Shown here one piece after another: positions 24,826 to 33,373 of a stretch of 64,000 nucleotides of DNA. This DNA is from Moorella humiferrea (lineage in GTDB: Bacteria; Bacillota; DSM-521; Neomoorellales; Neomoorellaceae). How positions within the stretch are numbered: position 1 is the stretch's first letter; each line of letters opens with the position of its first letter. Both the position numbers and the translations under genes were made by a program. Under the pieces are notes generated by a model, which was not told where the DNA came from, searched no databases, and saw nothing but the letters and a program-made list of their open reading frames with translations. Location of the stretch: assembly GCF_039233145.1 (NCBI RefSeq), contig NZ_CP136419.1:160001-224000 (forward strand), given 5' to 3'.

Positions 24826-25941
24826 ATGCAAGAGCTCTTGATGGGGATAAGGGGACTTACACCCCAGCAGGTCGTTATGTTTGTCATCGGCGGTATCTTG
24901 ATCTACCTGGCCATAGCCAAAGACTACGAACCCCTGTTGCTTCTGCCCATGGGTTTTGGCGCTATTCTTACCAACATCCCCTTTTCTTCTGCCATAGGCG
25001 AAGAAGGGTTCCTGACTATTTTGCTGCATGCCGGCATAATTACAGAGCTTTTCCCCATCCTCATTTTCATAGCCGTAGGGGCCATGTGCGACTTCACTCC
25101 CCTTTTACGCAATCCCCTCGTGATGATCTTCGGGGCGGCGGCGCAGTTCGGCTTTTTTGCCACCATAGTAATAGCCACCCTGTTAGGGTTCGATCTTAAA
25201 GAGGCGGCCGCCATAGGTATCATAGGCGCGGCAGACGGCCCCACAACTATCTACGTGGCCACGAAGTTCGCCCAAGGGCTTTTGGGCCCCCTTTCCGTGG
25301 CCGCGTATTCCTACATGTCGTTGGTGCCCATCATCCAGCCGCCGGTGATTAAACTTTTGACCAGCAAGAAGGAACGGATGATCCGCATGCCCTATCGGGA
25401 AGGGCAGCCGGTTGCCAAAACCGTCCGGATACTCTTTCCCATTGTCGTCACCATTGTGGCGGGTATCATCGCTCCCATCAGCGTAGCCCTGATCGGCTCC
25501 CTCATGTTCGGCAACCTGCTGCGGGAGGCCGGAGTAGTGGAACGGCTGGCCAAAGCGGCCGAAAACGAGCTTGCCAATCTTGTAACCTTGCTATTGGGAA
25601 TAACAATTGGGTCTACCATGGAGGCTAATGCTTTTTTAAACATGAAGACCCTCATGGTCATGGGCCTGGGGTTGCTGGCCTTCGTATTTGACACCGTCGG
25701 CGGCGTCCTGCTGGCCAAATTCCTCAACCTTTTCCTTAAAGAAAAGATCAATCCCGCCATAGGCGCCTGCGGCATATCCGCCTTTCCCATGTCTGCCCGG
25801 GTAATAGCCAAGCTGGTTTTGAAGGATGATCCCAACAATTTTGTCATCATGCACGCCATCGGCGCCAACACTTCCGGGCAGATCGGGTCGATTATAGCCG
25901 GCGGCCTTGTTTTGGCCCTCGTACCTGCATTGCTAAAATAG
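24826..25941 (+). CDS. Na+-translocating decarboxylase beta subunit
   Basis: 371 aa, about 9-11 membrane segments, OadB/MmdB/GcdB family. Visible: GAILTNIPFS, IGAADGPTTIYVATK (the family's conserved Asp region), TIGSTMEANAFL, ACGISAFPMSARV. It takes the carboxyl from carboxybiotin, releases CO2 and exports Na+. AAGGATTGGGGGGAGC precedes the ATG. It completes the pump encoded by this operon. Confidence 0.94.
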   Translation: MQELLMGIRGLTPQQVVMFVIGGILIYLAIAKDYEPLLLLPMGFGAILTNIPFSSAIGEEGFLTILLHAGIITELFPILIFIAVGAMCDFTPLLRNPLVMIFGAAAQFGFFATIVIATLLGFDLKEAAAIGIIGAADGPTTIYVATKFAQGLLGPLSVAAYSYMSLVPIIQPPVIKLLTSKKERMIRMPYREGQPVAKTVRILFPIVVTIVAGIIAPISVALIGSLMFGNLLREAGVVERLAKAAENELANLVTLLLGITIGSTMEANAFLNMKTLMVMGLGLLAFVFDTVGGVLLAKFLNLFLKEKINPAIGACGISAFPMSARVIAKLVLKDDPNNFVIMHAIGANTSGQIGSIIAGGLVLALVPALLK

Positions 25942-25949
25942 GGGGTGGG

Positions 25950-26096
25950 ATGGAAATGACGAATGTTGGACTGGCTTTGAAGCTGATGGCCATGGCCCTG
26001 CCCGCCATGTTCGGAGTTATTCTCCTTTTTATGGCTATAATAATCGTCCTAACCCATCTTTTCCCCGCGGGGGAAGAAAGGGGGGAAGGAGAATAA
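25950..26096 (+). CDS. Small OadG-like gamma subunit, 48 aa
   Basis: A short gene 8 bases after the beta-subunit stop, with GGGGGTGGG as ribosome site: MEMTNVGLALKLMAMALPAM then a single hydrophobic helix (FGVILLFMAIIIVLTHLFP) and an acidic tail. This matches the N-terminal half of OadG-type gamma subunits. It would be a second small membrane subunit beside the 105-aa one. Short enough to be missed by automatic calling. Confidence 0.8.
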   Translation: MEMTNVGLALKLMAMALPAMFGVILLFMAIIIVLTHLFPAGEERGEGE

Positions 26097-26138
26097 AATA
26101 GGGCTTCCCATGAAGGATTCGGTCAGCTTTTGGCGAAT

Positions 26139-26178
26139 ATATCCCTTTTGTAACCTCAAGGGAAGAAGGGATATTTTT
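26139..26178 (+). terminator. Terminator overlapping the start of the DUF5693 gene
   Basis: ATATCCCTT (26139-26147) pairs with AAGGGATAT (26166-26174), then TTTTT. The 3' arm contains the only good ribosome site (AAGGG) of the TTG-started gene at 26177, so stem formation would end the decarboxylase operon and also hide that site. Confidence 0.65.
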
Positions 26179-28087
26179 GTCGCGCTGGCACTACCAGCGA
26201 GTTCTCTGGGCTTTAATAATTATCGCCGCCCTGTCCGCCGGGGTGGTAATTACAAACCGGGTGCGTCTGGAAGAGGCCAACCGTACGGTTACCCTGGCCG
26301 TCGACTTCCAGCAGGTGCAAAAAATAGCCCGGTGGAGTGGTTTGACTACCGGGGAAGTTCTGCAACGCTTTAAGCAACGGGGAATAAACGCCGTCTTATT
26401 TAAAGAGCAGACCATTGATGATCTAAAGCAGCAGGTGTGGCTGCAGCCAGCGGATCAGGCGGTCGTGTCCCTGCCGGCTTCCGAACGGGGCAGAGTGCGC
26501 CCGGGATACACCTATCTTTTCACCGGGGATGCGTCCCTGGCCGCACGCCTGGCCTTACATCTGCAAAATAAGATTCCGGGAGGGGTGCAGGTCCTGGCGG
26601 GCGACGGCTTTACCGCTCTGGGCGTTCCCCTTTCTCCGGAGGAGCTAAAGGATGTCGGCCTCGGTTTTCCGGAAAAGGAAATGGCGGTGGCCCGGGATGC
26701 TGGCCTTTTAATCGTACCACAGGTTAGATCATGGTATGGCGTCAACGCCAACTCCCTGGCCGCCGTCTTAAAGTCCCTAGAGGCGTATCGGGACGACATC
26801 GTAGCCCTGCTTTTTAACGACAAAAGACTTCCCGGTTATCCCCTGTACCTGTCCGACCTGGCCGCCCTGGTGGAGGAACTCCAGGTACCCGTGGGGCTGA
26901 TTGAGTTTTTTCCGCAACAAGGTCTAAACCAATTAGCCCTGCTTCTGGATAAAAAGGTCGTACGCGTCCATAGCATCGGCAGTGACGAAATAATGTCATT
27001 AACACCGGCGGCGGCCCTGGAACGCCTGGAGCTGGCGGCCAGGGAAAGGAACAACCGTCTTCTTATAGTCCGTTTTAATTTAGCACCCGCATCGAACGAT
27101 TGGCTTAATGACAGCCTTGCCTTTGTAGGTAAATTTAGGACTGCCCTTATGAACGACGGCCTGGTCATCGGACATGCCGTACCCTTTGCTCCCCTGCCTT
27201 TTTCCCGCCTGTGGATATATTTAATCGGCCTCGGCGTCCTGGCGGCGGGAGTTCTCCTGCTGGCCGCCGTGGGCCTGTCCGGCGCGGGCGTGTTGTTGGG
27301 TTTGTTAGGTCTTGGCGCCTGGACGGGGGTTGTGGGTCTGAACATCCAGCTCCTCTTTATGCGCAAGGTTATGGCGTTGGGGGCGGCCGTCGTCTTTCCC
27401 GCCTTGGCGGTAATTACCGCCATGTCACCATCACCCCGCAGTTTAAAGGCGGCCCTGGCCGTCACCTTACGCACAACCCTTATTTCCTTTTTGGGCGCCC
27501 TGTATATAGCGGCAATCCTGGCCGATAATACTTTCATCTTAAAAATAAACGAGTTCAGCGGCGTTAAAGTGGCCTTCGTCGCTCCCTTATTGATTTTTAC
27601 GGCGGCCGCAATTTTGCGGCAGGAAGGGGAAAAAGCCGGGGCCACCATTCGCGGCTGGCTGGACGCCAACCTCACAGTAAAGCTGGTGCTTTTGGCCGCG
27701 GTAGTGGCCGTGGGCGGCCTCCTTTACCTCAGCCGGAGCGGCAATGAAGGGGTGGGCCTTTTACCCCTGGAAGGACAGATGCGCTCTTTCCTTACAGATG
27801 TTTTATTTGCCCGGCCGCGAACAAAGGAATTTCTCCTCGGCTATCCCTTTTTGCTGTTAAGCCTTAGCCTCGGTTACCGGCATCGCTTTTTGCTTTTTTG
27901 GCTTTTAGGCCTGGTGGGACAGATTTCCCTTGTCAACACCTTCTCCCATATCCATATTCCCTTCCTCATTTCGTTATTGCGGACCTTCAACGGCCTGTGG
28001 CTGGGGTTGTTCCTGGGCTTGGTGCTGGTAACTGCGGTTAACTCGCTGCGGGCTTATTTAAGGAGGAAAGAGGCATGGCCAGGGTAG
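26177..28087 (+). CDS. DUF5693 membrane protein
   Basis: 636 aa. One N-terminal membrane helix (VLWALIIIAALSAGVVIT), a large extracytoplasmic alpha/beta region (about 30-330), then about eight membrane helices. DUF5693 proteins commonly sit next to csaB in Clostridia. It starts with TTG at 26177; its end overlaps the csaB start by 13 bases. A role in pyruvylated cell-wall polymer or S-layer attachment is inferred from that neighbour; no catalytic motif is recognised. Confidence 0.82.
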   Translation: MSRWHYQRVLWALIIIAALSAGVVITNRVRLEEANRTVTLAVDFQQVQKIARWSGLTTGEVLQRFKQRGINAVLFKEQTIDDLKQQVWLQPADQAVVSLPASERGRVRPGYTYLFTGDASLAARLALHLQNKIPGGVQVLAGDGFTALGVPLSPEELKDVGLGFPEKEMAVARDAGLLIVPQVRSWYGVNANSLAAVLKSLEAYRDDIVALLFNDKRLPGYPLYLSDLAALVEELQVPVGLIEFFPQQGLNQLALLLDKKVVRVHSIGSDEIMSLTPAAALERLELAARERNNRLLIVRFNLAPASNDWLNDSLAFVGKFRTALMNDGLVIGHAVPFAPLPFSRLWIYLIGLGVLAAGVLLLAAVGLSGAGVLLGLLGLGAWTGVVGLNIQLLFMRKVMALGAAVVFPALAVITAMSPSPRSLKAALAVTLRTTLISFLGALYIAAILADNTFILKINEFSGVKVAFVAPLLIFTAAAILRQEGEKAGATIRGWLDANLTVKLVLLAAVVAVGGLLYLSRSGNEGVGLLPLEGQMRSFLTDVLFARPRTKEFLLGYPFLLLSLSLGYRHRFLLFWLLGLVGQISLVNTFSHIHIPFLISLLRTFNGLWLGLFLGLVLVTAVNSLRAYLRRKEAWPG

Positions 28088-29178
28088 TTATCTCCGGCTA
28101 TTACGGTTTTCAGAATGCCGGAGATGAGGCCGTACTGTACAGCATGGTAAAGGCCCTGCGTTCCTTTCTGCCGGGCCTGGAAATTAGCGTTTTATCCAAT
28201 GCGCCGCGTCAAACGGCAACCAGTTTAAATGTTGAAGGGGTAAACCGGTGGCAGCCCATGGCGGTATTTAAAGCCTTGCGGCGGGCCGATCTGGTGATCA
28301 GCGGCGGCGGCAGCCTCTTTCAGAATGTAACAGGTTGGAAAAGCCTGTTTTATTATCTGGGCATTGTCCTTCTGGCCCGACTATTGCGCAAGCCGGTGGT
28401 CATCTATGCCCAGGGGCTGGGCCCCTTAAAGCAGACTTTCAGCCGCTGGCTGACGGGCAAGGTTTTAAACATGGTACAGTTAATAACCCTAAGGGACAGC
28501 GATTCAAGAAAGTTGTTGGAGGAACTAAATGTAAGGCGCCCCCAGGTTTATGTCACTGCCGATCCGGTTCTGGGCTTAGAACCTGGTGACCTCGATTTAA
28601 GTTCCGGCGAGAAAAAATGGCATGATTTAGGCTTGACCGGACCGGTAATTGGCATCTCCGTGCGCACCTGGCCGGGAACTGAAGGCTGCTGGCCGGTACT
28701 GGCCAGAGTGGCCGATAAGCTGGTAGACGAGGGCTGGCAGGTTGTTTTTATCCCCTTTCAGTTTCCAGGCGACGTCGAAGCCTGCCGTCAGGTAGCCAGG
28801 CTGATGCAAAACCGTTCTGTCGTTATAAAGGAGAATATGGATTTTAAAACTATAATGGGGCTGATCGGTCGGATGCAGTTTTTAATCGGCATGCGTCTGC
28901 ATGCCTTAATCCTGGCGGCGGTTATGGGCATTCCTTTTTTAGCCCTGCCCTATGATCCGAAAGTAGCGGCCTTTGCCCGAACGGTGGAACAACCTTCAAC
29001 GACAACCCTGGCCGGCATAACCTGCCAGGGATTAACGGCGGCGGTACAGGAAGCCCTGGCGCAGCGGGATGAGCATGCAGAACGTGTGAGGGCGGCGGCT
29101 GTCGAGCTGCGGCCCAGGGCCCTGGACAATGCCCGCCTGGTGGTGGAATATTTGAAGAAAATTGTTGCGGAGGATTGA
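28075..29178 (+). CDS. csaB: CsaB, polysaccharide pyruvyl transferase
   Basis: 367 aa. N-terminal GYYGFQNAGDEAVLYSM and later GGGSLFQN, GMRLHALILAAVMGIPF are hallmarks of the family. CsaB adds a pyruvate ketal to the secondary cell-wall polymer so that SLH-domain proteins can bind. It overlaps DUF5693 upstream and the murJ gene downstream, so the three are probably one transcript. Confidence 0.93.
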   Translation: MARVVISGYYGFQNAGDEAVLYSMVKALRSFLPGLEISVLSNAPRQTATSLNVEGVNRWQPMAVFKALRRADLVISGGGSLFQNVTGWKSLFYYLGIVLLARLLRKPVVIYAQGLGPLKQTFSRWLTGKVLNMVQLITLRDSDSRKLLEELNVRRPQVYVTADPVLGLEPGDLDLSSGEKKWHDLGLTGPVIGISVRTWPGTEGCWPVLARVADKLVDEGWQVVFIPFQFPGDVEACRQVARLMQNRSVVIKENMDFKTIMGLIGRMQFLIGMRLHALILAAVMGIPFLALPYDPKVAAFARTVEQPSTTTLAGITCQGLTAAVQEALAQRDEHAERVRAAAVELRPRALDNARLVVEYLKKIVAED

Positions 29179-30788
29179 AGGCCGGGAAGATGACAGCCAA
29201 AAACGACGTTAAAGTTGCCCGGCCTGCCGGAACCCCTGTGGCCCGTATGGCCCGGGCGGCCGGTATCGTCCTTATATTAAATTTATTGAGCCGTGTACTG
29301 GGTTTTGCCCGTGACGCAAGCATTGCTGCCTGTTTCGGCGCCGGACCGGCGACCGACGCCTACCTGGTGGCCTACACCATTCCCTATTTCCTCCAGACCA
29401 TCCTGGGTATGGCCTTTGTTACCGTTTTAGTACCGGTGATTACGGCCTATCTGGTGCAGGGCGACCGCGGGGAGGCCTGGGATGTTGCCAGCGCCGCCGG
29501 CAACTGGACGTTTTTGCTAATGACACTGCTGGCCCTGGGGGGGATCCTCTCGGCTCCCTGGCTCGTCAAGATCTTGGCCCCGGGATTTAACGGGCCCGTT
29601 TATAACCTGACGGTGCAATTAACCCGGATCATGTTTCTCTCCCTGCCTTTTATGGGCACGGGCATGCTTGTCAGCGGGATTTTAAATGCCGGTTATATTT
29701 TTACGTCACCGGCCCTGGCCCCGGCGGTAAGCAATATCATTATCATCGCCACCGCTCTGCTGGCGGGGCGTGTTTTCGGCATCACCGGTCTGGCCGCAGG
29801 TACGGTGCTGAGTTTCGTCGCCTTCATGGTGATTCAGCTTCCCGATTTACCGCGTATAGGTTTTCGTTACAAGTTGCATCTGCTCTCCTGGCATCCTGCC
29901 ATCCGTCAGGTGGGACGCCATCTTTTACCGGTTTCCCTGAGCCTGGCGGTGACGCAAGTTTATCTGGCTACCAATCGCTTTTTTGCCTCCCATTTGGTGG
30001 CCGGTAGCATAACTGCCCTTGATTTCGGCAATCGCCTGGTAACTTTGCCTCTGGGGATTTTTGTGGCTAGCGTCACCACGGCCATCTTCCCATCCCTGGC
30101 GGAACAGGCGGCCCGGCAGAACCGCCGGGAAATGGCCCATCTGATCGATCGGGGACTGGGTTTGGTAGTTATAACTATTATTCCGGCGGCCGCCGGTCTT
30201 ATCTTTCTGCGGGAACCCCTGGTGCGCCTGCTCTTTGAGCGGGGCGCCTTTGAAACCCGGGCCTCGGCCATGACGGCTACGGCGGTTTTCTTTTATTCCC
30301 TCGGTCTCCTGGCCCAGGCCATGCATCCTATCCTCACGCGGGCCTTTTATGCCCTGCAGGAGGTAACCGTACCGGTGACGACGGGACTTCTGTCGGTAGC
30401 CTTAAACTTTCTTTTCAGCTGCCTGTTGGTGCCTTTTCTGGGCCACGGCGGTCTGGCCCTGGCCAATTCTCTGGCGGCTTCTATCTATGCTTTTATGCTC
30501 TATATTATCCTCTACCGCCGTTTACCCGAGCTTGGGGCAAGGCCTTTGCTGGGCAATTTGGCGCGCACCTGCCTGGCGGCCGCAGTCATGGGAATTTTAA
30601 TCGGTACAGCCTCCGGGTGGCTGGGCCTTCAGTCCTCGACCCAATCTACCCTGGGTTTGCTGACGGGTACGGCGGCGTTGATAGCGGCCGGAGTACTTAC
30701 CTTCTGGGTTATGGCCCTGCTCTTGCGGATAGAAGAAGTCGATTATGTTACCGCCATGCTCCGACGCCGCCTGCGCCGCCTCGGGTAG
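29175..30788 (+). CDS. murJ: MurJ/MviN-family lipid II flippase
   Basis: 537 aa, about 14 membrane helices of the MOP superfamily. Visible: NLLSRVLGFARDASIAACFG, GPATDAYLVAYTIP, PALAPAVSNI, and a mid-protein RAFYALQEVTVPV. It flips undecaprenyl-linked precursors outward for wall synthesis. The TTG at 29175 overlaps the csaB stop; an ATG at 29190 is an alternative start. Confidence 0.92.
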   Translation: MKAGKMTAKNDVKVARPAGTPVARMARAAGIVLILNLLSRVLGFARDASIAACFGAGPATDAYLVAYTIPYFLQTILGMAFVTVLVPVITAYLVQGDRGEAWDVASAAGNWTFLLMTLLALGGILSAPWLVKILAPGFNGPVYNLTVQLTRIMFLSLPFMGTGMLVSGILNAGYIFTSPALAPAVSNIIIIATALLAGRVFGITGLAAGTVLSFVAFMVIQLPDLPRIGFRYKLHLLSWHPAIRQVGRHLLPVSLSLAVTQVYLATNRFFASHLVAGSITALDFGNRLVTLPLGIFVASVTTAIFPSLAEQAARQNRREMAHLIDRGLGLVVITIIPAAAGLIFLREPLVRLLFERGAFETRASAMTATAVFFYSLGLLAQAMHPILTRAFYALQEVTVPVTTGLLSVALNFLFSCLLVPFLGHGGLALANSLAASIYAFMLYIILYRRLPELGARPLLGNLARTCLAAAVMGILIGTASGWLGLQSSTQSTLGLLTGTAALIAAGVLTFWVMALLLRIEEVDYVTAMLRRRLRRLG

Positions 30789-30856
30789 ACAAGCAGGAAT
30801 ATGGGAATTAACGGCGAATATCACATAGTATTGGCTGGAATGAAGGGAATGTTTGT

Positions 30857-31291
30857 ATGGATCTGGTTGCCATCCAGGAGATTTTACCCCACCGTTATCC
30901 CTTTTTACTGGTGGACCGCATTCTGGAGGTAGAGGCCGGCCGGAGGGCCGTGGGCCAGAAAAACGTCAGCGGCAACGAATGGTATTTTAGCGGTCATTTT
31001 CCCGGAAGGCCGGTAATGCCCGGGGTGTTGATTATAGAAGCCCTGGCCCAGGTCGGGGCGGTGGCCCTTTTGAGCGTGCCGGATTTTCGGGGACGGGTCG
31101 TCCTTTTTGGCGGTATGGACGGGGTTCGTTTCCGCCGCCAGGTCATCCCCGGAGACGTCCTGCGTTTGGAAACGGAGATTATCAAGCTTAAGGGGCGCGT
31201 AGGCAAGGGATACGGTCGCGCTTGGGTGGAAAATGAACTGGCGGCCGAAGGAGAACTGCTTTTTGCCGTAGGTGAAAAGTTGCCGGATTAA
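30857..31291 (+). CDS. fabZ: FabZ, 3-hydroxyacyl-ACP dehydratase
   Basis: 144 aa hot-dog-fold enzyme. [14 protein letters not shown], then the active-site region [20 protein letters not shown] holding the catalytic His and Glu. It dehydrates 3-hydroxyacyl-ACP in fatty acid synthesis. Unusually, it sits alone among wall-polymer genes, 68 bases after murJ and 27 before the WecA-like gene; no other fab genes are near. Confidence 0.93.
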   Translation: MDLVAIQEILPHRYPFLLVDRILEVEAGRRAVGQKNVSGNEWYFSGHFPGRPVMPGVLIIEALAQVGAVALLSVPDFRGRVVLFGGMDGVRFRRQVIPGDVLRLETEIIKLKGRVGKGYGRAWVENELAAEGELLFAVGEKLPD

Positions 31292-31318
31292 AGATACCTT
31301 TGAGAGGAGGAACCGGCG

Positions 31319-32368
31319 GTGCATGTTCTGGCCCTAATCTTAGCGGGGGCGGTTAGTTTTGGCCTTACGCCATTGCTCTGCCGACTAGCTCCGCGCCTGG
31401 GGGCCGTAGATAAACCCGACGCCCGTAAAATTCACCGCGGGCTTATGCCCCGTCTGGGGGGGGTGGCCATATACGCCGGGTTTGTGGCGGCCTTTTGTTT
31501 TCTCGGCTACCGGGAGAGCGAATATACCGGCCTTTTTTTAGGCGGCACCTTGATTATGCTGGTGGGGCTGGTTGATGACATTAAAAACATTAGCCCGCGG
31601 CTGAAATTATTGGGTCAGATCGCCGCGGCGGCCCTTCTGGTGGCCTTCGGCGTGAGGGTGGAGTTTCTCACCAACCCCTTTGACGGCCTCCTCATGCTGG
31701 GAAAACTGGCCGTCCCGGTTACTATTTTTTGGATAGTAGGCGTCACCAATGCTTTAAACCTGGTGGACGGCCTTGATGGTCTGGCTGCAGGCACTTCCTT
31801 TATTGCCGCCGTTACCATAGCCGTAGTGGCCTGGCTGAACGGGGAAGGGGAGGTCGCCCTTTTATCCCTGGCCCTGGCGGCCAGCGTCCTGGGCTTTCTG
31901 CCCTTCAACTTCCATCCGGCGCGCACCTTTATGGGCGATTGCGGTTCTATGTTTTTAGGCTTTAACCTGGCGTCCCTGGCCGTAATCGGCCTTACCAAGA
32001 GCGCTACGGTGATTTCCCTTTTTATTCCGGTGGTTATCCTGGGCCTTCCCATCCTCGATACCTTTTTGGCCATTGTGCGGCGCCTCTATAATCATCGACC
32101 TATCTTTGCGCCCGATAAAGGGCACCTGCATCACTGCCTATTGGCCCAGGGGTTGACCCAGCGCCAGGCCGTCGCTGTCATTTATTTGGTCAACGCTTGC
32201 CTCGGGGCCAGCGCCGTGCTCCTGACGCGGTTGACGACGGATCAGGGCGTCCTTATCCTGGTCGGTCTGGCGGTGTTGATCCTGTTGGGGTGCGACAGGC
32301 TGGGCGTCCTTGGCAAAAGGCGCGTTCCCCGGATCAAAACGCGACATAATTCTTTGCCCATGCTTTGA
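31319..32368 (+). CDS. tagO: Undecaprenyl-phosphate GlcNAc-1-phosphate transferase (TagO/WecA type)
   Basis: 349 aa, about ten membrane helices. Seen: VDKPDARKIHRGLMPRLGG, VGLVDDIKNISPR, NALNLVDGLDGLAAG, NFHPARTFMGDCGSMFLG and the His-rich loop DKGHLHHCLL. It starts polymer synthesis by placing a sugar-phosphate on undecaprenyl phosphate, feeding teichoic acid-like or secondary wall polymers, which suits the csaB and murJ neighbours. GTG start with GAGGAGG 8 bases before. A terminator follows. Confidence 0.92.
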   Translation: MHVLALILAGAVSFGLTPLLCRLAPRLGAVDKPDARKIHRGLMPRLGGVAIYAGFVAAFCFLGYRESEYTGLFLGGTLIMLVGLVDDIKNISPRLKLLGQIAAAALLVAFGVRVEFLTNPFDGLLMLGKLAVPVTIFWIVGVTNALNLVDGLDGLAAGTSFIAAVTIAVVAWLNGEGEVALLSLALAASVLGFLPFNFHPARTFMGDCGSMFLGFNLASLAVIGLTKSATVISLFIPVVILGLPILDTFLAIVRRLYNHRPIFAPDKGHLHHCLLAQGLTQRQAVAVIYLVNACLGASAVLLTRLTTDQGVLILVGLAVLILLGCDRLGVLGKRRVPRIKTRHNSLPML

Positions 32369-32380
32369 CGTAGCTTTAGT

Positions 32381-32413
32381 AAGGTCGCGGGCTTTTAAGC
32401 CTGCGGCCTTTTT
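32381..32413 (+). terminator. Terminator of the DUF5693-csaB-murJ-fabZ-tagO run
   Basis: AAGGTCGCGGGCTT (32381-32394), loop TT, AAGCCTGCGGCCTT (32397-32410), then TTTG. A 14-bp stem with two wobbles. Confidence 0.8.
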
Positions 32414-32478
32414 GTATTTATGGAGCTTAATAGGAGATAATACGAAAATGAAGTCTTGGGATGACGGGGGAATGGAAA

Positions 32479-32574
32479 ATGAAGGAATTGTTTCTCGAAG
32501 GGCTTTTGATACTGGCTTTTATTTTGGCCGGAATCGGCCTCCTCTTTTACCTGCACAATCGGGAATTACTATAA
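32479..32574 (+). CDS. Possible 31-aa membrane peptide
   Basis: ATG at 32479 with GGGGGA 8 bases upstream; encodes a short charged N-terminus then one hydrophobic helix (LLILAFILAGIGLLFYL) and HNRELL. It lies 23 bases before the DUF421 gene. No family recognised; the ribosome site and helix make it plausible but it could be chance. Confidence 0.4.
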   Translation: MKELFLEGLLILAFILAGIGLLFYLHNRELL

Positions 32575-32597
32575 AAAGGACCTGGGAGGGTAGTATC

Positions 32598-33347
32598 TTG
32601 GATTACATCGAGGTTTTTCTCCAGACTATCCTGGCCTTTGCCGCCATCCTTATTTACACCCGGATTCTGGGTAAGCAGCAGATAGGTCAGCTTACTTTTT
32701 TTGAGTACATTAACGGCATCACCTTCGGCAGCATCGCCGCCGTTTTGGCCACGGACATAAGCCCCAAAAGTACGGGTCTGCATTTTCTCGGCCTCACCCT
32801 CTTTGCCTTCTTGACGTGGGCGGCCGGCTATATTGCCCTGGTCAGTCGCCCGGCCCGTAAGCTGATTTCCGGCGAGCCCACGGTAGTGGTGCATAACGGT
32901 AAAATCCTGGAAGGAAATATGAAAAAAATGCGGTATAATTTTGATGAGCTGGCCATGCAGCTGCGGCAGAAAAATGTCTTTGATATCGCCGATGTCGAGT
33001 ACGCCATCCTGGAACCCGACGGCGACCTCAGCGTTTTATTGAAGTCCCAGAAACGCCCCCTGACGCCTGCCGACCTCCAGCTGCCTACCCAGTATGAGGG
33101 GATACCGACAGAACTGGTTATGGATGGCGAGGTCCTTTTCCAAAACCTTAAACAAAACAACCTGGATGAAAAGTGGCTCATCCAGCAGCTTCAGTCCCAG
33201 GGGGTCCAGGACCTCAGCCAGGTGGATTACGCCGTATTAAGGAGCGACGGCTCCCTGTATATTAATTTAAAGCAGGACAATCTCGTTAATCCGGTGGACA
33301 TTACGGATGCTCCGGAAAATCCCATAAAAAAGACAAATAACAATTAG
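32598..33347 (+). CDS. DUF421 (YetF-family) membrane protein
   Basis: 249 aa from the TTG at 32598 (GGGAGGG 7 bases before). Three membrane helices with family marks (YTRILGKQQIGQLTFFEYI, GSIAAVLATD), then a cytoplasmic part with SGEPTVVVHNGKILEGNMKK and two similar C-terminal modules (VEYAILEPDGDLSVLLK and VDYAVLRSDGSLYINLK). Related proteins are linked to spore coat or membrane functions in Bacillus; the biochemical role is unknown. Confidence 0.85.
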   Translation: MDYIEVFLQTILAFAAILIYTRILGKQQIGQLTFFEYINGITFGSIAAVLATDISPKSTGLHFLGLTLFAFLTWAAGYIALVSRPARKLISGEPTVVVHNGKILEGNMKKMRYNFDELAMQLRQKNVFDIADVEYAILEPDGDLSVLLKSQKRPLTPADLQLPTQYEGIPTELVMDGEVLFQNLKQNNLDEKWLIQQLQSQGVQDLSQVDYAVLRSDGSLYINLKQDNLVNPVDITDAPENPIKKTNNN

Positions 33348-33373
33348 TCAATTTATATTTGGAGGTGGTTAGA

